DNA from: JAEUHZ01 sp964552795
Lineage (GTDB): Bacteria > Planctomycetota > UBA1135 > GCA-002686595
DNA length: 64,000 nt
Direction: 5' to 3'
Assembly (NCBI GenBank): GCA_964552795.1
Contig: CAZKIO010000007.1
Coordinates: 39,548 to 103,547, forward strand
Made by a program: the position numbers and the translations under genes. Within the stretch, counting starts at the first letter, position 1, and every line of letters begins with the position of its first letter. Under the pieces are notes generated by a model, which was not told where the DNA came from, made no database searches, and saw only the letters and a list, made by a program, of their open reading frames with translations. Positions 18,242 to 25,116 of this stretch are shown here, piece by piece.

Positions 18242-20452
18242 ATGAGCACGACCATGAATCCCCGGCACGCCGCCGTGCGCGCCATCTCGAGCGAGTCCCT
18301 GCGCAACGCGCCCCACGAGGACAAGAACGGCCTGCGCACGCGCCTGCCCGAGTTGTTCGGCAGCCTCGTCTTCAACGACCACGTGCAGCGCCAGCGGCTG
18401 CCCAAGTCGGTCTACGACGCGCTGCGCCGCACGGTCGACGCGGGGGACGAGCTCGATCCGCGGATCGCCGACGGCGTCGCCAACGCGATGAAGGACTGGG
18501 CCATCGAGCACGGCGCCACGCACTTCACGCACTGGTTCCAGCCGATGACCGGGCTGACGGCGCAGAAGCACGACTCGTTCCTCAAGCAGACCGGCGACGG
18601 TCGCGCGGTGCTGGAGTTCTCGGGCAAGGAGCTGATCAAGGGCGAGCCCGACGCCAGCTCGTTCCCCTCCGGCGGCATCCGCGCCACGTTCGAGGCGCGC
18701 GGCTACACGGCCTGGGATCCCACGTCGCCGGCCTTCCTGCGGCGGATGCCCTACGGGACGACCCTGTGCATCCCGACCGCGTTCGCGAGCTGGACCGGCG
18801 AGGCGCTCGACCTCAAGACGCCGCTCCTGCGATCGTGCGAGGCGATCTCGAAGCAGGCCGTGCGCCTGCTGCACCTCCTGGGCGAGCGCGGCGTGCGCAA
18901 GGTGCACGTGACCTGCGGGCCCGAGCAGGAGTACTTCCTGGTCGAGCGCCAGTTGTGGATGCTGCGCCCCGACCTGGTCACGACGGGCCGCACGCTGATC
19001 GGCGCGCGCCCGCCCAAGGGACAGGAGCTCGAGGACCACTACTTCGGCGCCATCAGCCAGCGCGTCCTGGCCTTCATGATGGACCTGGAGAACGAGCTGT
19101 GGCGCCTGGGCATCCCGATCAAGACGCGCCACAACGAGGTGGCGCCCAGCCAGTTCGAGCTGGCCCCGATCTTCGAACAGGTCACGGTCGCCACCGACCA
19201 CAACATGCTGACGATGGAGGTGCTCAAGGACGTGGCCGAGCGCCACGGCATGAACTGCCTCATGGGCGAGAAGCCTTTCGCCGGCGTCAACGGCTCGGGC
19301 AAGCACAACAACTGGTCCTTGTCCGACGACCAGGGCAACAACCTGCTCGAGCCCGGCAGCACGCCGCACGACAACCTGAAGTTCATGGTGTTCCTGTCGG
19401 CCATCGTGCGCGCCGTCGATCTGCACCAGGACCTCCTGCGGGCGTCGGTCGCGACGGCCGGCAACGACCACCGCCTGGGCGCGAACGAGGCGCCGCCGGC
19501 GATCGTCTCGATCTTCGCCGGCTCGCAGCTGGAGGACGTGATCCTCAGCCTGGTCGAGGGCCGCGCGCCGCTGGCGTCGGCTTCGGGCAAGGAGCTGCGG
19601 CTGGGGGTCAACACGCTCCCGCCGCTGCCGCGCGACCAGAGCGACCGCAACCGCACGAGCCCCTTCGCGTTCACCGGCAACAAGTTCGAGTTCCGCGCGG
19701 TCGGCGCGGGCCAGTCGATCGCGTGGCCCAACACCATCCTGAACACGATCGTGGCGGACTCGCTCGAGTGGATCAGCAGCGAGATCGAGCGCCGCGGCGG
19801 GCCGGGCGACCGGCGCGACGTGATCCAGACCCTGGTGCGCGAGGTGTTCGCGCGCCACAAGCGCATCCTGTTCAGCGGGGACAACTACAGCGCGGAATGG
19901 GTGCAGGAGGCGGAGCGCCGCGGGTTGTTCAACCTGCGCGACACGCCCAGCGCCCTGGGCGACCTGGCTTCGACCGCGAACGCCGCGCTCTTCGATCGCC
20001 ACGGCGTGTGCACGGCGCGCGAGCTCGAAGCGCGCTCCAAGGTGCTCAACCAGGCCTACGTGCACCGCGTGTCCGTCGAGGCCGTGTCGCTGCGGGATCT
20101 GGCCTCGACGGTCGTGCTGCCCGCCGCCCTGCAGAGCCAGGAGCGCGTCGCCCGGTCGATCGCCGCCGTGCTGGCGCTGAGCCCGCAGGCCGACGTCCGG
20201 CCGCAGAAGGAGCACCTGGGGCAGATCACCGAGGCGGTCAACCGGCTGCGCACCGGGGCCCTCGAGCTCTCGCGCGCGCGGCACCAGGCCGAGGAGACCA
20301 AGGGCGGCCCCAACGAGGCGGCCCGTGCCTTCCGCGATCTGGTCCTGCCCGCCATGAACAAGGTGCGCGAGCAGGCGGACCTGCTCGAGACGCTGGTGGA
20401 CGACGACCTGTGGCCCCTGCCCAAGTACCGCGAACTCCTGTTCCTGCACTGA
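18242..20452 (+). CDS. glnN: Type III glutamine synthetase
   Basis: A 736-residue glutamine synthetase of the large GlnN (type III) class, which makes glutamine from glutamate, ammonia and ATP. Class-specific segments include THFTHWFQPMTGLTAQKHDSFL near the N-terminus, SFPSGGIRATFEARGYTAWD, VHVTCGPEQEYFLVE, KTRHNEVAPSQFELAPIFE, MGEKPFAGVNGSGKHNNWSL and NRTSPFAFTGNKFEFRAVG. These cover the substrate, metal and ATP sites. Type III enzymes are much longer than type I (about 470 residues) and are common in Planctomycetes, Bacteroidetes and cyanobacteria. The ATG at 18242 begins at a Met-Ser-Thr just before the conserved region. A small lipoprotein gene overlaps its 3' end. Confidence 0.97.
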   Translation: MSTTMNPRHAAVRAISSESLRNAPHEDKNGLRTRLPELFGSLVFNDHVQRQRLPKSVYDALRRTVDAGDELDPRIADGVANAMKDWAIEHGATHFTHWFQPMTGLTAQKHDSFLKQTGDGRAVLEFSGKELIKGEPDASSFPSGGIRATFEARGYTAWDPTSPAFLRRMPYGTTLCIPTAFASWTGEALDLKTPLLRSCEAISKQAVRLLHLLGERGVRKVHVTCGPEQEYFLVERQLWMLRPDLVTTGRTLIGARPPKGQELEDHYFGAISQRVLAFMMDLENELWRLGIPIKTRHNEVAPSQFELAPIFEQVTVATDHNMLTMEVLKDVAERHGMNCLMGEKPFAGVNGSGKHNNWSLSDDQGNNLLEPGSTPHDNLKFMVFLSAIVRAVDLHQDLLRASVATAGNDHRLGANEAPPAIVSIFAGSQLEDVILSLVEGRAPLASASGKELRLGVNTLPPLPRDQSDRNRTSPFAFTGNKFEFRAVGAGQSIAWPNTILNTIVADSLEWISSEIERRGGPGDRRDVIQTLVREVFARHKRILFSGDNYSAEWVQEAERRGLFNLRDTPSALGDLASTANAALFDRHGVCTARELEARSKVLNQAYVHRVSVEAVSLRDLASTVVLPAALQSQERVARSIAAVLALSPQADVRPQKEHLGQITEAVNRLRTGALELSRARHQAEETKGGPNEAARAFRDLVLPAMNKVREQADLLETLVDDDLWPLPKYRELLFLH

Positions 20453-20910
20453 GCGCCGGCAGGCGACTCGCGGCAGGACTCGCGTGTCTCGCGGCCGCGG
20501 GCTGCACGCGCACGGAGGTCCACTACTGGCCCGACGGCTCGCTGCGCGTGGAAGGCCGACGCTCGTGGCCCGCGGGCCTGGAGCAGGGGGAATGGCGCTG
20601 GTTCTACCCCAACGGCGAACTGCGCGAACGCGGCGCGTACCGCGACGGACGCCGCGTCGGCACCTGGACGCAGTGGTGGTCCAACGGCCAGCGCCGCTCC
20701 GAAGGGGAGCGCGTCTGGCTCGAGGGAGCGCGGGCCAGCGTGCGCGAGGGACCGTGGCGGTTCTGGCACCCCAGCGGCCCCCTCTCGACGAGCGGCGTCT
20801 ACCGCGCCGGCCGCCGCGAGGGCCATTGGGAGGCATCCATCGACGACGGGAGCTTCGACGGCGATCGCACCGGCGAGTACTTCCGCGACGCGCTCGTCAC
20901 CGACGCCTGA
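20410..20910 (+). CDS. MORN-repeat (YwqK-like) lipoprotein
   Basis: About 166 residues. After a signal ending AAGC (a lipobox) come four MORN_2/YwqK-like repeats of the form GEWRWFYPNGELRERGAYRDGRRVG, GTWTQWWSNGQ, GPWRFWHPSGPLSTSGVYRAGRREG and GHWEAS. Such repeats form beta strands and are found on surface or antitoxin-like proteins; the function here is unknown. The start is unusual: no ATG is available. GTG at 20410 gives a 43-bp overlap with the glutamine synthetase gene and a 32-residue signal peptide. A CTG at 20449 that overlaps the upstream stop (CTGA) would give a neat 19-residue signal. I list the GTG as the canonical option. Confidence 0.7.
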   Translation: MAPAQVPRTPVPALSAGRRLAAGLACLAAAGCTRTEVHYWPDGSLRVEGRRSWPAGLEQGEWRWFYPNGELRERGAYRDGRRVGTWTQWWSNGQRRSEGERVWLEGARASVREGPWRFWHPSGPLSTSGVYRAGRREGHWEASIDDGSFDGDRTGEYFRDALVTDA

Positions 20911-20967
20911 TCCCACCTGCCCGATCCGCGTGGCGCGTGGCGGATGCGCCCGGCCCCCCGACGGGGC

Positions 20968-21044
20968 TGGTAGCGGTGGGGGGACTTGAACCCACGACCT
21001 ACGGCTTATGAAGCCGCCGCTCTAACCAACTGAGCTACACCGCC
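20968..21044 (-). tRNA. tRNA-Met (CAT anticodon), elongator type
   Basis: A complete cloverleaf on the minus strand. The acceptor stem pairs GGCGGTG with CACCGCT (first pair G-U). The D arm is TAGCTCAGTTGGTTAGAGC, the anticodon stem-loop CGGCT-TCATAAG-CCG carries CAT at 21008-21010, the T arm is GTGGGTTCAAGTCCCCC, the discriminator is A and CCA is encoded at 20968-20970. It lacks the three G-C anticodon pairs and the mismatched first pair of initiator tRNA, so elongator Met is most likely. A lysidine-type Ile-CAT is the alternative. Confidence 0.93.
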
Positions 21045-21083
21045 CTCCGGCCCCGGGCGTCGGGGACGTGCCGGGGGGGCGGG

Positions 21084-21113
21084 ACGATAGCCGCAGGCCC
21101 CACGGGGGGTCAA
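21084..21113 (-). promoter_or_regulatory. Promoter of tRNA-Met
   Basis: On the minus strand TTGACC (21113-21108) and TATCGT (21089-21084) are separated by 18 bp. The predicted start is near 21077, about 33 nt before the mature tRNA. This is the best -35 match to TTGACA in the window. Confidence 0.65.
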
Positions 21114-21338
21114 GACGCGCGGGGCCTGGGGCCCCATGGCGGCTCGCCGAAAAGATTCCAGGATTTTCCGGCGGGCCCCGGGCGGGGATACGTTCCTACT
21201 AGCGGAGAGAATGCAGGCCGCTTCCCTCGCTGGAACCGGCCTCAGTCCTCCACCGTGTGCCACGCCCCTCCGCCGGGATCTCCCGATCCGGTCGCACTGG
21301 GCTCGGCGCAAGGGGGTTCCCGACACGAGAGAGTCGAG

Positions 21339-21366
21339 GCGCGCCTGTCTGTCCGGACAGGCGCGC
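21339..21366 (-). terminator. Hairpin, probable terminator of the cupin-desulfurase-dioxygenase operon
   Basis: GCGCGCCTGT (21339-21348) pairs perfectly with ACAGGCGCGC (21357-21366); the stem extends by one C-G pair to 11 bp with a 6-nt loop. It lies about 52 bp after the dioxygenase stop on the minus strand. There is no T run, only a CTCTCT stretch, so it is a stabilising or weak terminator hairpin. Confidence 0.45.
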
Positions 21367-21417
21367 TCCCCTTTCGGCCGGCGCGGTGCACGGCGAGCGG
21401 TCCCCGGCCGCGGCGCG

Positions 21418-21981
21418 TCAGCCGCCGATGCGGCCGCCGACCGAGTGGTACTCCAGCCGCCGCGCGACGACGCGGCCCGAGTCGGGGTCGTACACGTTGC
21501 ACGTGTCGATCGGACGCGAGTACAGGTGCAGCGAGATCCCCTTCTGTCCCGCGGCGGGCCGCACCAGGTGCAGCGCGATGTCGTCGTTGATGAACGCGAC
21601 GCGACCGGGCTCGAGCGTCCGCGTCGAGCCGGTCGCCAGCGGACCGGCGCCGCCTGCCGGCGGGTGGAACTGGATCTCCTCGATCCGGCCTTCCAGCACG
21701 GCCATCCAGCAGTTCTGACCGGCGTGGTTGTGGATCGGGCTCGTCTGCCCCCGGTCCCAGCACAGGACGAGCAATTCGTACCACTCGTTGCGGGCCACGA
21801 GGTTGCGCGTGTACGCACCCGGCGCGAGGTGCGCGTACGCACGCCAATCGTCGTGCTGCGCCGCGTAAGCCGCCAGGATCGCGGCCGCCTTGGGGCCGCG
21901 CGCCTCACGCTGGAACTCGGCCGTGAGGTCGCGCTGCAGCGCGGCGATGGGCGCCAGTTCGGTGCCGGTCGGGACGCTCAT
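21418..21981 (-). CDS. Cysteine dioxygenase with both residues of the Cys-Tyr cofactor
   Basis: A 187-residue cupin of the type I cysteine dioxygenase family, which oxidises cysteine to cysteine sulfinate with iron and oxygen. The three iron-binding histidines are His84 and His86 in SPIHNHAGQNCWM and His138 in ALHLV. Tyr154 in SLHLYSRP corresponds to Tyr157 of mammalian enzyme. Cys91 lies five residues after His86, as Cys93 does in mammals. Most bacterial enzymes are reported to have Gly there, so this one could form the thioether crosslink. YTRNLV near residue 57 is also typical. It is the last gene of an operon and overlaps the desulfurase-like gene by 4 bp (ATGA). Confidence 0.88.
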   Translation of the reverse strand: MSVPTGTELAPIAALQRDLTAEFQREARGPKAAAILAAYAAQHDDWRAYAHLAPGAYTRNLVARNEWYELLVLCWDRGQTSPIHNHAGQNCWMAVLEGRIEEIQFHPPAGGAGPLATGSTRTLEPGRVAFINDDIALHLVRPAAGQKGISLHLYSRPIDTCNVYDPDSGRVVARRLEYHSVGGRIGG

Positions 21982-23144
21982 GCGCGCACCGCCGCGAATC
22001 CGGGCGCGCGCTGGCCGAGCAGGGCGGCCAGCGCCTCGAGCGTGCGCGCGATCGTGCGCGGCGTCGTCGAACGGCCCAGGGAGAAGCGCACGCTCTCGCG
22101 CGCCCGGTCCGCACCCAGTCCCATCGCCACGATCACGTGCGAAGGCGTGCCCCCGGTCGAGGAAGCGCCCGAGGCCACCGAGATCCCCGCGCGGCCCAGG
22201 CCGGCCTGCAGATCGCTGCCGGACTGCCCCGGGAACCACACATTGAGCGTGTTCGGCAGGCCGGGCGCCGATCCGTTGCGGCGCACCTGGGGCGCGATCG
22301 CCTGGATCTTGGCCCAGAGTTCGTCGCGCAGGCGCCCGATCTCGTCCGGATCGCAGAGCACGCCCAGCGCCAGCAGCTCCAGCGCGGCCGCGAACCCGAC
22401 GATCGCCAGCGGGTTCGGCGTGCCGCTGCGCAGCCCGCGCTGTTGGCCGCAACCGTGCACCAGCGCCGGCACCGACGTGCCGGAGCGGATCCACAGGATC
22501 CCGCAGCCCTTGGGCGCGTACAGCTTGTGCCCCGCCAGGGTGAGGAGGTCGCAGCCCAGTTCGCGGACGTCGACGGGCACCTTCCCCAGGGCCGCCACGG
22601 CGTCGACGTGCAGCAGAACGCCGCGCTCGCGGCAGACGCGCGCCACCTGCTGCACCGGTTGCAGCACGCCGGTCTCGTTGTTCGCCAGCATCAGCGAGAC
22701 CAGCGCGGTGCGCGGCCCGATCCGGGACTCCACGTCGGCGGTCCGCACCGCGCCCGACGGCCCGACGGGAACCGGCACGACCTCGATCCCCCGGGACCGC
22801 AGCGCCTCGGCGGCCATCAGCACGGATTTGTGTTCGATCGCGCTGACCAGGATCTGATCGCGCGCGCCGCCCGTCAGCGCGGTCTGGATCGCCTGGTTGT
22901 TGGCCTCGCTGCCGCCGCTGGTGAACACGATCTCGTCCTCGCGGCCGCCCAGCGCCGCGGCCGCGGTCGCGCGCGCCGCGTCGATGGCCGCTGCCGCGGC
23001 GCGACCCTCGGGATGGCCCGCCGACGGGTTGCCGAAGGTCCCATCCAGGAGCGGCAGGCAGGCTTTCAGGACGTGCGGGTGGAGCGGCGTGGACCCGTTG
23101 TGGTCCAGGTACAGCTCCGCCGGATCCGGAGTTCGGGAGGTCAT
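21978..23144 (-). CDS. Cysteine desulfurase (NifS/IscS) homologue lacking the catalytic cysteine
   Basis: A 388-residue class V aminotransferase-fold PLP enzyme. The PLP lysine is Lys207 in LAGHKLYAPKG. Other group I desulfurase motifs are present: DHNGSTPLHP, FTSGGSEANNQAI, SAIEHKSVL, LANNETGVLQPV, LLHVDAVAALGKVPVD and RGLRSGTPN. In the mobile loop, where IscS/NifS have SGSACTSG, this protein has SGASSTGG. The nucleophilic Cys aligns with Ser329 (codon TCG), so sulfur transfer by the usual persulfide is not possible. It may be a lyase, an aminotransferase or a cysteine-sulfinate-acting enzyme. It sits between a cupin gene and cysteine dioxygenase in one operon. Confidence 0.88.
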   Translation of the reverse strand: MTSRTPDPAELYLDHNGSTPLHPHVLKACLPLLDGTFGNPSAGHPEGRAAAAAIDAARATAAAALGGREDEIVFTSGGSEANNQAIQTALTGGARDQILVSAIEHKSVLMAAEALRSRGIEVVPVPVGPSGAVRTADVESRIGPRTALVSLMLANNETGVLQPVQQVARVCRERGVLLHVDAVAALGKVPVDVRELGCDLLTLAGHKLYAPKGCGILWIRSGTSVPALVHGCGQQRGLRSGTPNPLAIVGFAAALELLALGVLCDPDEIGRLRDELWAKIQAIAPQVRRNGSAPGLPNTLNVWFPGQSGSDLQAGLGRAGISVASGASSTGGTPSHVIVAMGLGADRARESVRFSLGRSTTPRTIARTLEALAALLGQRAPGFAAVRA

Positions 23145-23186
23145 GCAGGCATTCTGCGCGCGGACCTCTCCGGGCGCGAGCCCGAG

Positions 23187-23570
23187 CTAGCGCGGCTGGT
23201 TCTCGACCCCGCCGCGGGCCGTCGCATAGAGCAGGCACGAGGGGTTGTCGGGACCCGGCGGCAGAGCCGGGTCCCCCAGAGCGACGGGCGTGTGCCGGCT
23301 CCCGGCCGCGTAGCGGACGTAGTCCCCGGCGCGGTGCTCCCCCCACTCGTCGCGGTAGCCCCCGCGCAGGACGAGCACCTCCTCGACGTCCACGTGCCGA
23401 TGTTCGGGGTAGCCGCAGCCCGGCTGCATGCGGATCAGCACGGTGGCATCGCGCGGCCCGCTCGCGCCTGCCTCGACGTGCAGCGCGACCCAGTCGACGC
23501 CCCGGTGCTGCGTGCCGCGCCACGGCAGGGCCTCTTCGTCGAGCTTTACGGCCAGTCCCGGAATCCGCAT
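23187..23570 (-). CDS. ChrR-like cupin protein
   Basis: A 127-residue single-domain cupin. The metal site is in QPGCGYPEHRHVDVEEVLVLRGGYRDEWG, giving the H-x-H...E pattern of cupin motif 1; motif 2 is around GDYVRYAAGSRHTPVA with a further His. The fold resembles the C-terminal domain of anti-sigma factor ChrR and acetylacetone-cleaving cupins; whether it is an enzyme or a sensor is open. It is the first gene of the operon with the desulfurase homologue and cysteine dioxygenase; the gap to the next gene is 42 bp. Its ATG at 23570 overlaps the divergent histidine kinase ATG at 23569. A TATCCT -10 box lies 10 nt before its start. Confidence 0.8.
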   Translation of the reverse strand: MRIPGLAVKLDEEALPWRGTQHRGVDWVALHVEAGASGPRDATVLIRMQPGCGYPEHRHVDVEEVLVLRGGYRDEWGEHRAGDYVRYAAGSRHTPVALGDPALPPGPDNPSCLLYATARGGVENQPR

Positions 23571-24720
23571 GTTGAGGTCGAGGATAGCGAGACTGGAGCT
23601 GCGACCCGAATCCCCGGCGATCCCCGAGCTCGTCGAACTGCTCGTCCAGGGCGCCGACGCGCACCTGCGCGATCGTCTCCTGCTCGAGACCTGCCTGCAG
23701 TGCTGCGGGGCCGAAGCGGGCGGCATCTGGCGCCTGGAACCCGGCGCGTCGTGGTCGCCGCGCGTCGAGCGCGGGGCGGCGCACGCCCTGCCCGCGCCGC
23801 GCGTGACGGCCGCCCTCCTGTCGGGGACCGACGATCCGGGCGCCGCCGGCGCCAGGATCCTACGCGCGCGAGCCGGCGGCAACGGGATCGCGGTGGTTCT
23901 TCCCAGCGGCCGGGCGGAGCCGGGCGAAGAGATCGTCGAGGCACTGCTCCTGGCGGTGCTCCTCATCGAGGCCGCCAGCGGGGATCGCGCGACGGGCCCC
24001 GCCGCGCCGCTTCCGGCACGCACCGGGACCCAGCGCCAGATCGAGCACGACGTCCGCAACGCGCTGACCAGCATGCGCGCCGCCCACCAGGTGCTCGAGA
24101 TGCTCGGCCGGGACCTGCCGGGAGAGGAAGCGGCCCGGTTCCAGGAGGCCATTGCGCGCGAGTGCGAGCGCGCCGGCGCGCTCCTGGCCCAGGGCCTGCT
24201 CCCGGGCCTGGGTGCCGGCCGGGCTCCGACGCGGGAGCCGGCGGCGCGCGCCGTGGAGGACGTGCTGGCGCTGGAGCGCGAACCGTGGCGCGCCGCAGGC
24301 CTCGATCTGCGCCTTGGAATCGACGGCGCCGCGCGGCAGGGCGTCCACGACCTGGACCCGGCCGACTGGTCACGCCTCGTCCGCAACCTTGTGCGCAATG
24401 CATGGGAGGCGCTCCAGCGCGGGCCACGTTCGCAGGGCGCCGGGGCCGCGGTCCGGTTCGCGCGACGCGACGGCGAGTTCGTGCTGCGCGTGGAGGACGA
24501 GGCGGACGGGCCCCCGGACGTACCCCTCCAACGGTTGTTCCGGTCCGGGTTCAGCGAGGGCAAGCCAGGAGGGACCGGCGAGGGCCTGGCGGTGGTGCGG
24601 GCTCTGGTGCGGGCGGCGGGCGGATCGCTGCTGGTGGCCCGCGGCCGGCCTGGCACCCTCTTCGAGGTGCGCCTTCCCGCTCGTGACCTCGCGCCCGGGT
24701 ATTCCCGCGCGGGTTCGTAG
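23569..24720 (+). CDS. Soluble sensor histidine kinase
   Basis: A 383-residue kinase with no membrane segment or signal peptide. Residues about 15-140 resemble a GAF-like sensor region (LLLETCLQCCGAEAGGIWRLEP). The dimerisation helix has the phospho-acceptor His160 in QIEHDVRNALTSM. The catalytic domain has the N box LVRNLVRNAWEAL at about 269-281, the G1 region RVEDEADGPPD, an F-box-like RLFRSGFSEGKPGG and the G2 segment GTGEGLAVVRALV. No response regulator is adjacent. The only plausible start is the ATG at 23569, which overlaps the start of the divergent cupin gene by two bases, so initiation here needs a promoter inside that gene. Confidence 0.85.
   Translation: MLRSRIARLELRPESPAIPELVELLVQGADAHLRDRLLLETCLQCCGAEAGGIWRLEPGASWSPRVERGAAHALPAPRVTAALLSGTDDPGAAGARILRARAGGNGIAVVLPSGRAEPGEEIVEALLLAVLLIEAASGDRATGPAAPLPARTGTQRQIEHDVRNALTSMRAAHQVLEMLGRDLPGEEAARFQEAIARECERAGALLAQGLLPGLGAGRAPTREPAARAVEDVLALEREPWRAAGLDLRLGIDGAARQGVHDLDPADWSRLVRNLVRNAWEALQRGPRSQGAGAAVRFARRDGEFVLRVEDEADGPPDVPLQRLFRSGFSEGKPGGTGEGLAVVRALVRAAGGSLLVARGRPGTLFEVRLPARDLAPGYSRAGS
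23581..23586 (-). promoter_or_regulatory. -10 element of the cupin/desulfurase/dioxygenase operon
   Basis: TATCCT on the minus strand lies 10 nt before the ATG at 23570, predicting a leader of about 3 nt. No Shine-Dalgarno site is present. Confidence 0.45.
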
Positions 24721-24762
24721 AAAAAAAGAGGCGGCCCCTTTTCTTGCCGGCACGGCGGCGCC

Positions 24763-24768
24763 TAGACT
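24763..24768 (+). promoter_or_regulatory. -10 element of the structured RNA at 24775
   Basis: TAGACT, the same hexamer as before several genes here, lies 6 nt upstream of the predicted 5' end. The -35 region is T-rich (24739-24744) but not a clear match. Confidence 0.45.
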
Positions 24769-24774
24769 GGGTGC

Positions 24775-24914
24775 GTGGGCGGTGAAAGCCGTCCATAGTG
24801 AGTCCCATCTAGAGGCCTCGCGCTTTGCGAGCGGCGCGTTGGCCCGGGAAGCTAGATGGAAACTCCTCTCTCCCTCGGGCCGGAGGCCTTAAAACCTCCG
24901 GCCCCCTTGTTTCT
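24775..24914 (+). ncRNA. Candidate structured small RNA of about 140 nt, family not recognised
   Basis: Three helices can be drawn. Hairpin 1: GGGCGG (24777-24782) with CCGTCC (24789-24794), one G-U pair. Long stem 2: GAGT (24800-24803) with ACTC (24862-24865), and CCATCTAG (24805-24812) with CTAGATGG (24852-24859), 12 pairs with small bulges. Inside it GGCC (24814-24817) can pair with GGCC (24841-24844), or CTCGC with GCGAG around a GCTTT loop (24817-24831); these two share C24817. Hairpin 3 is a terminator. A TAGACT -10 box lies just upstream. No plus-strand gene follows, so it is probably a free-standing RNA, not a riboswitch. It does not match SRP RNA, tmRNA or RNase P as I know them; 6S RNA is not excluded. 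Confidence 0.6.
24877..24914 (+). terminator. Rho-independent terminator of the structured RNA
   Basis: GGGCCGGAGG (24877-24886) pairs perfectly with CCTCCGGCCC (24895-24904) around the loop CCTTAAAA, followed by CCTTGTTTCT. Orientation is plus only; the minus side lacks a T run. Confidence 0.85.
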
Positions 24915-25031
24915 ACAAGCCCCCCCCCCTGAACGGCGCGGGCGAGACGTGCTGACGAGGGGGTGGGATCGGACGCGCGCCGGCGGGCGGATCACCAGGC
25001 CCGGGTTGCGCCCGGAGGCGTCCTCGGAGCA

Positions 25032-25116
25032 GCCGGGCAGGTCCAGCCTGGCGGGTTCTGCCGGGCAGGTTCCGCCGGGCAGGTTCAGCGGAGCGCGCTC
25101 AGCCGAGCACGCTCAG
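25032..25116. repeat. Short imperfect tandem repeats between the RNA and the esterase gene
   Basis: GCCGGGCAGGTTC or a one-base variant occurs at 25032-25044, 25060-25072 and 25074-25086. GAGCGCGCTCAG (25091-25102) is followed by GAGCACGCTCAG (25105-25116). The last copy runs into the esterase stop codon. The rest of 24915-25031 shows no gene. Confidence 0.6.

Larger units (their letters stand above)
21045..21417. other. Intergenic region between tRNA-Met and cysteine dioxygenase
   Basis: This 373-bp stretch holds the tRNA promoter (21084-21113) and a strong hairpin (21339-21366). A weaker inverted repeat (GAAAA...TTTTC, around 21148-21168) is also present. I see no convincing gene; a reading frame with a Shine-Dalgarno-like GGAGAG before an ATG at 21211 runs antisense into the dioxygenase gene and looks spurious. 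Confidence 0.5.

Noticed and set aside
21211..21420. A possible small plus-strand gene with GGAGAG before an ATG at 21211
   Set aside because: The frame does not stop before running antisense through two certain genes, and the product has no motif.
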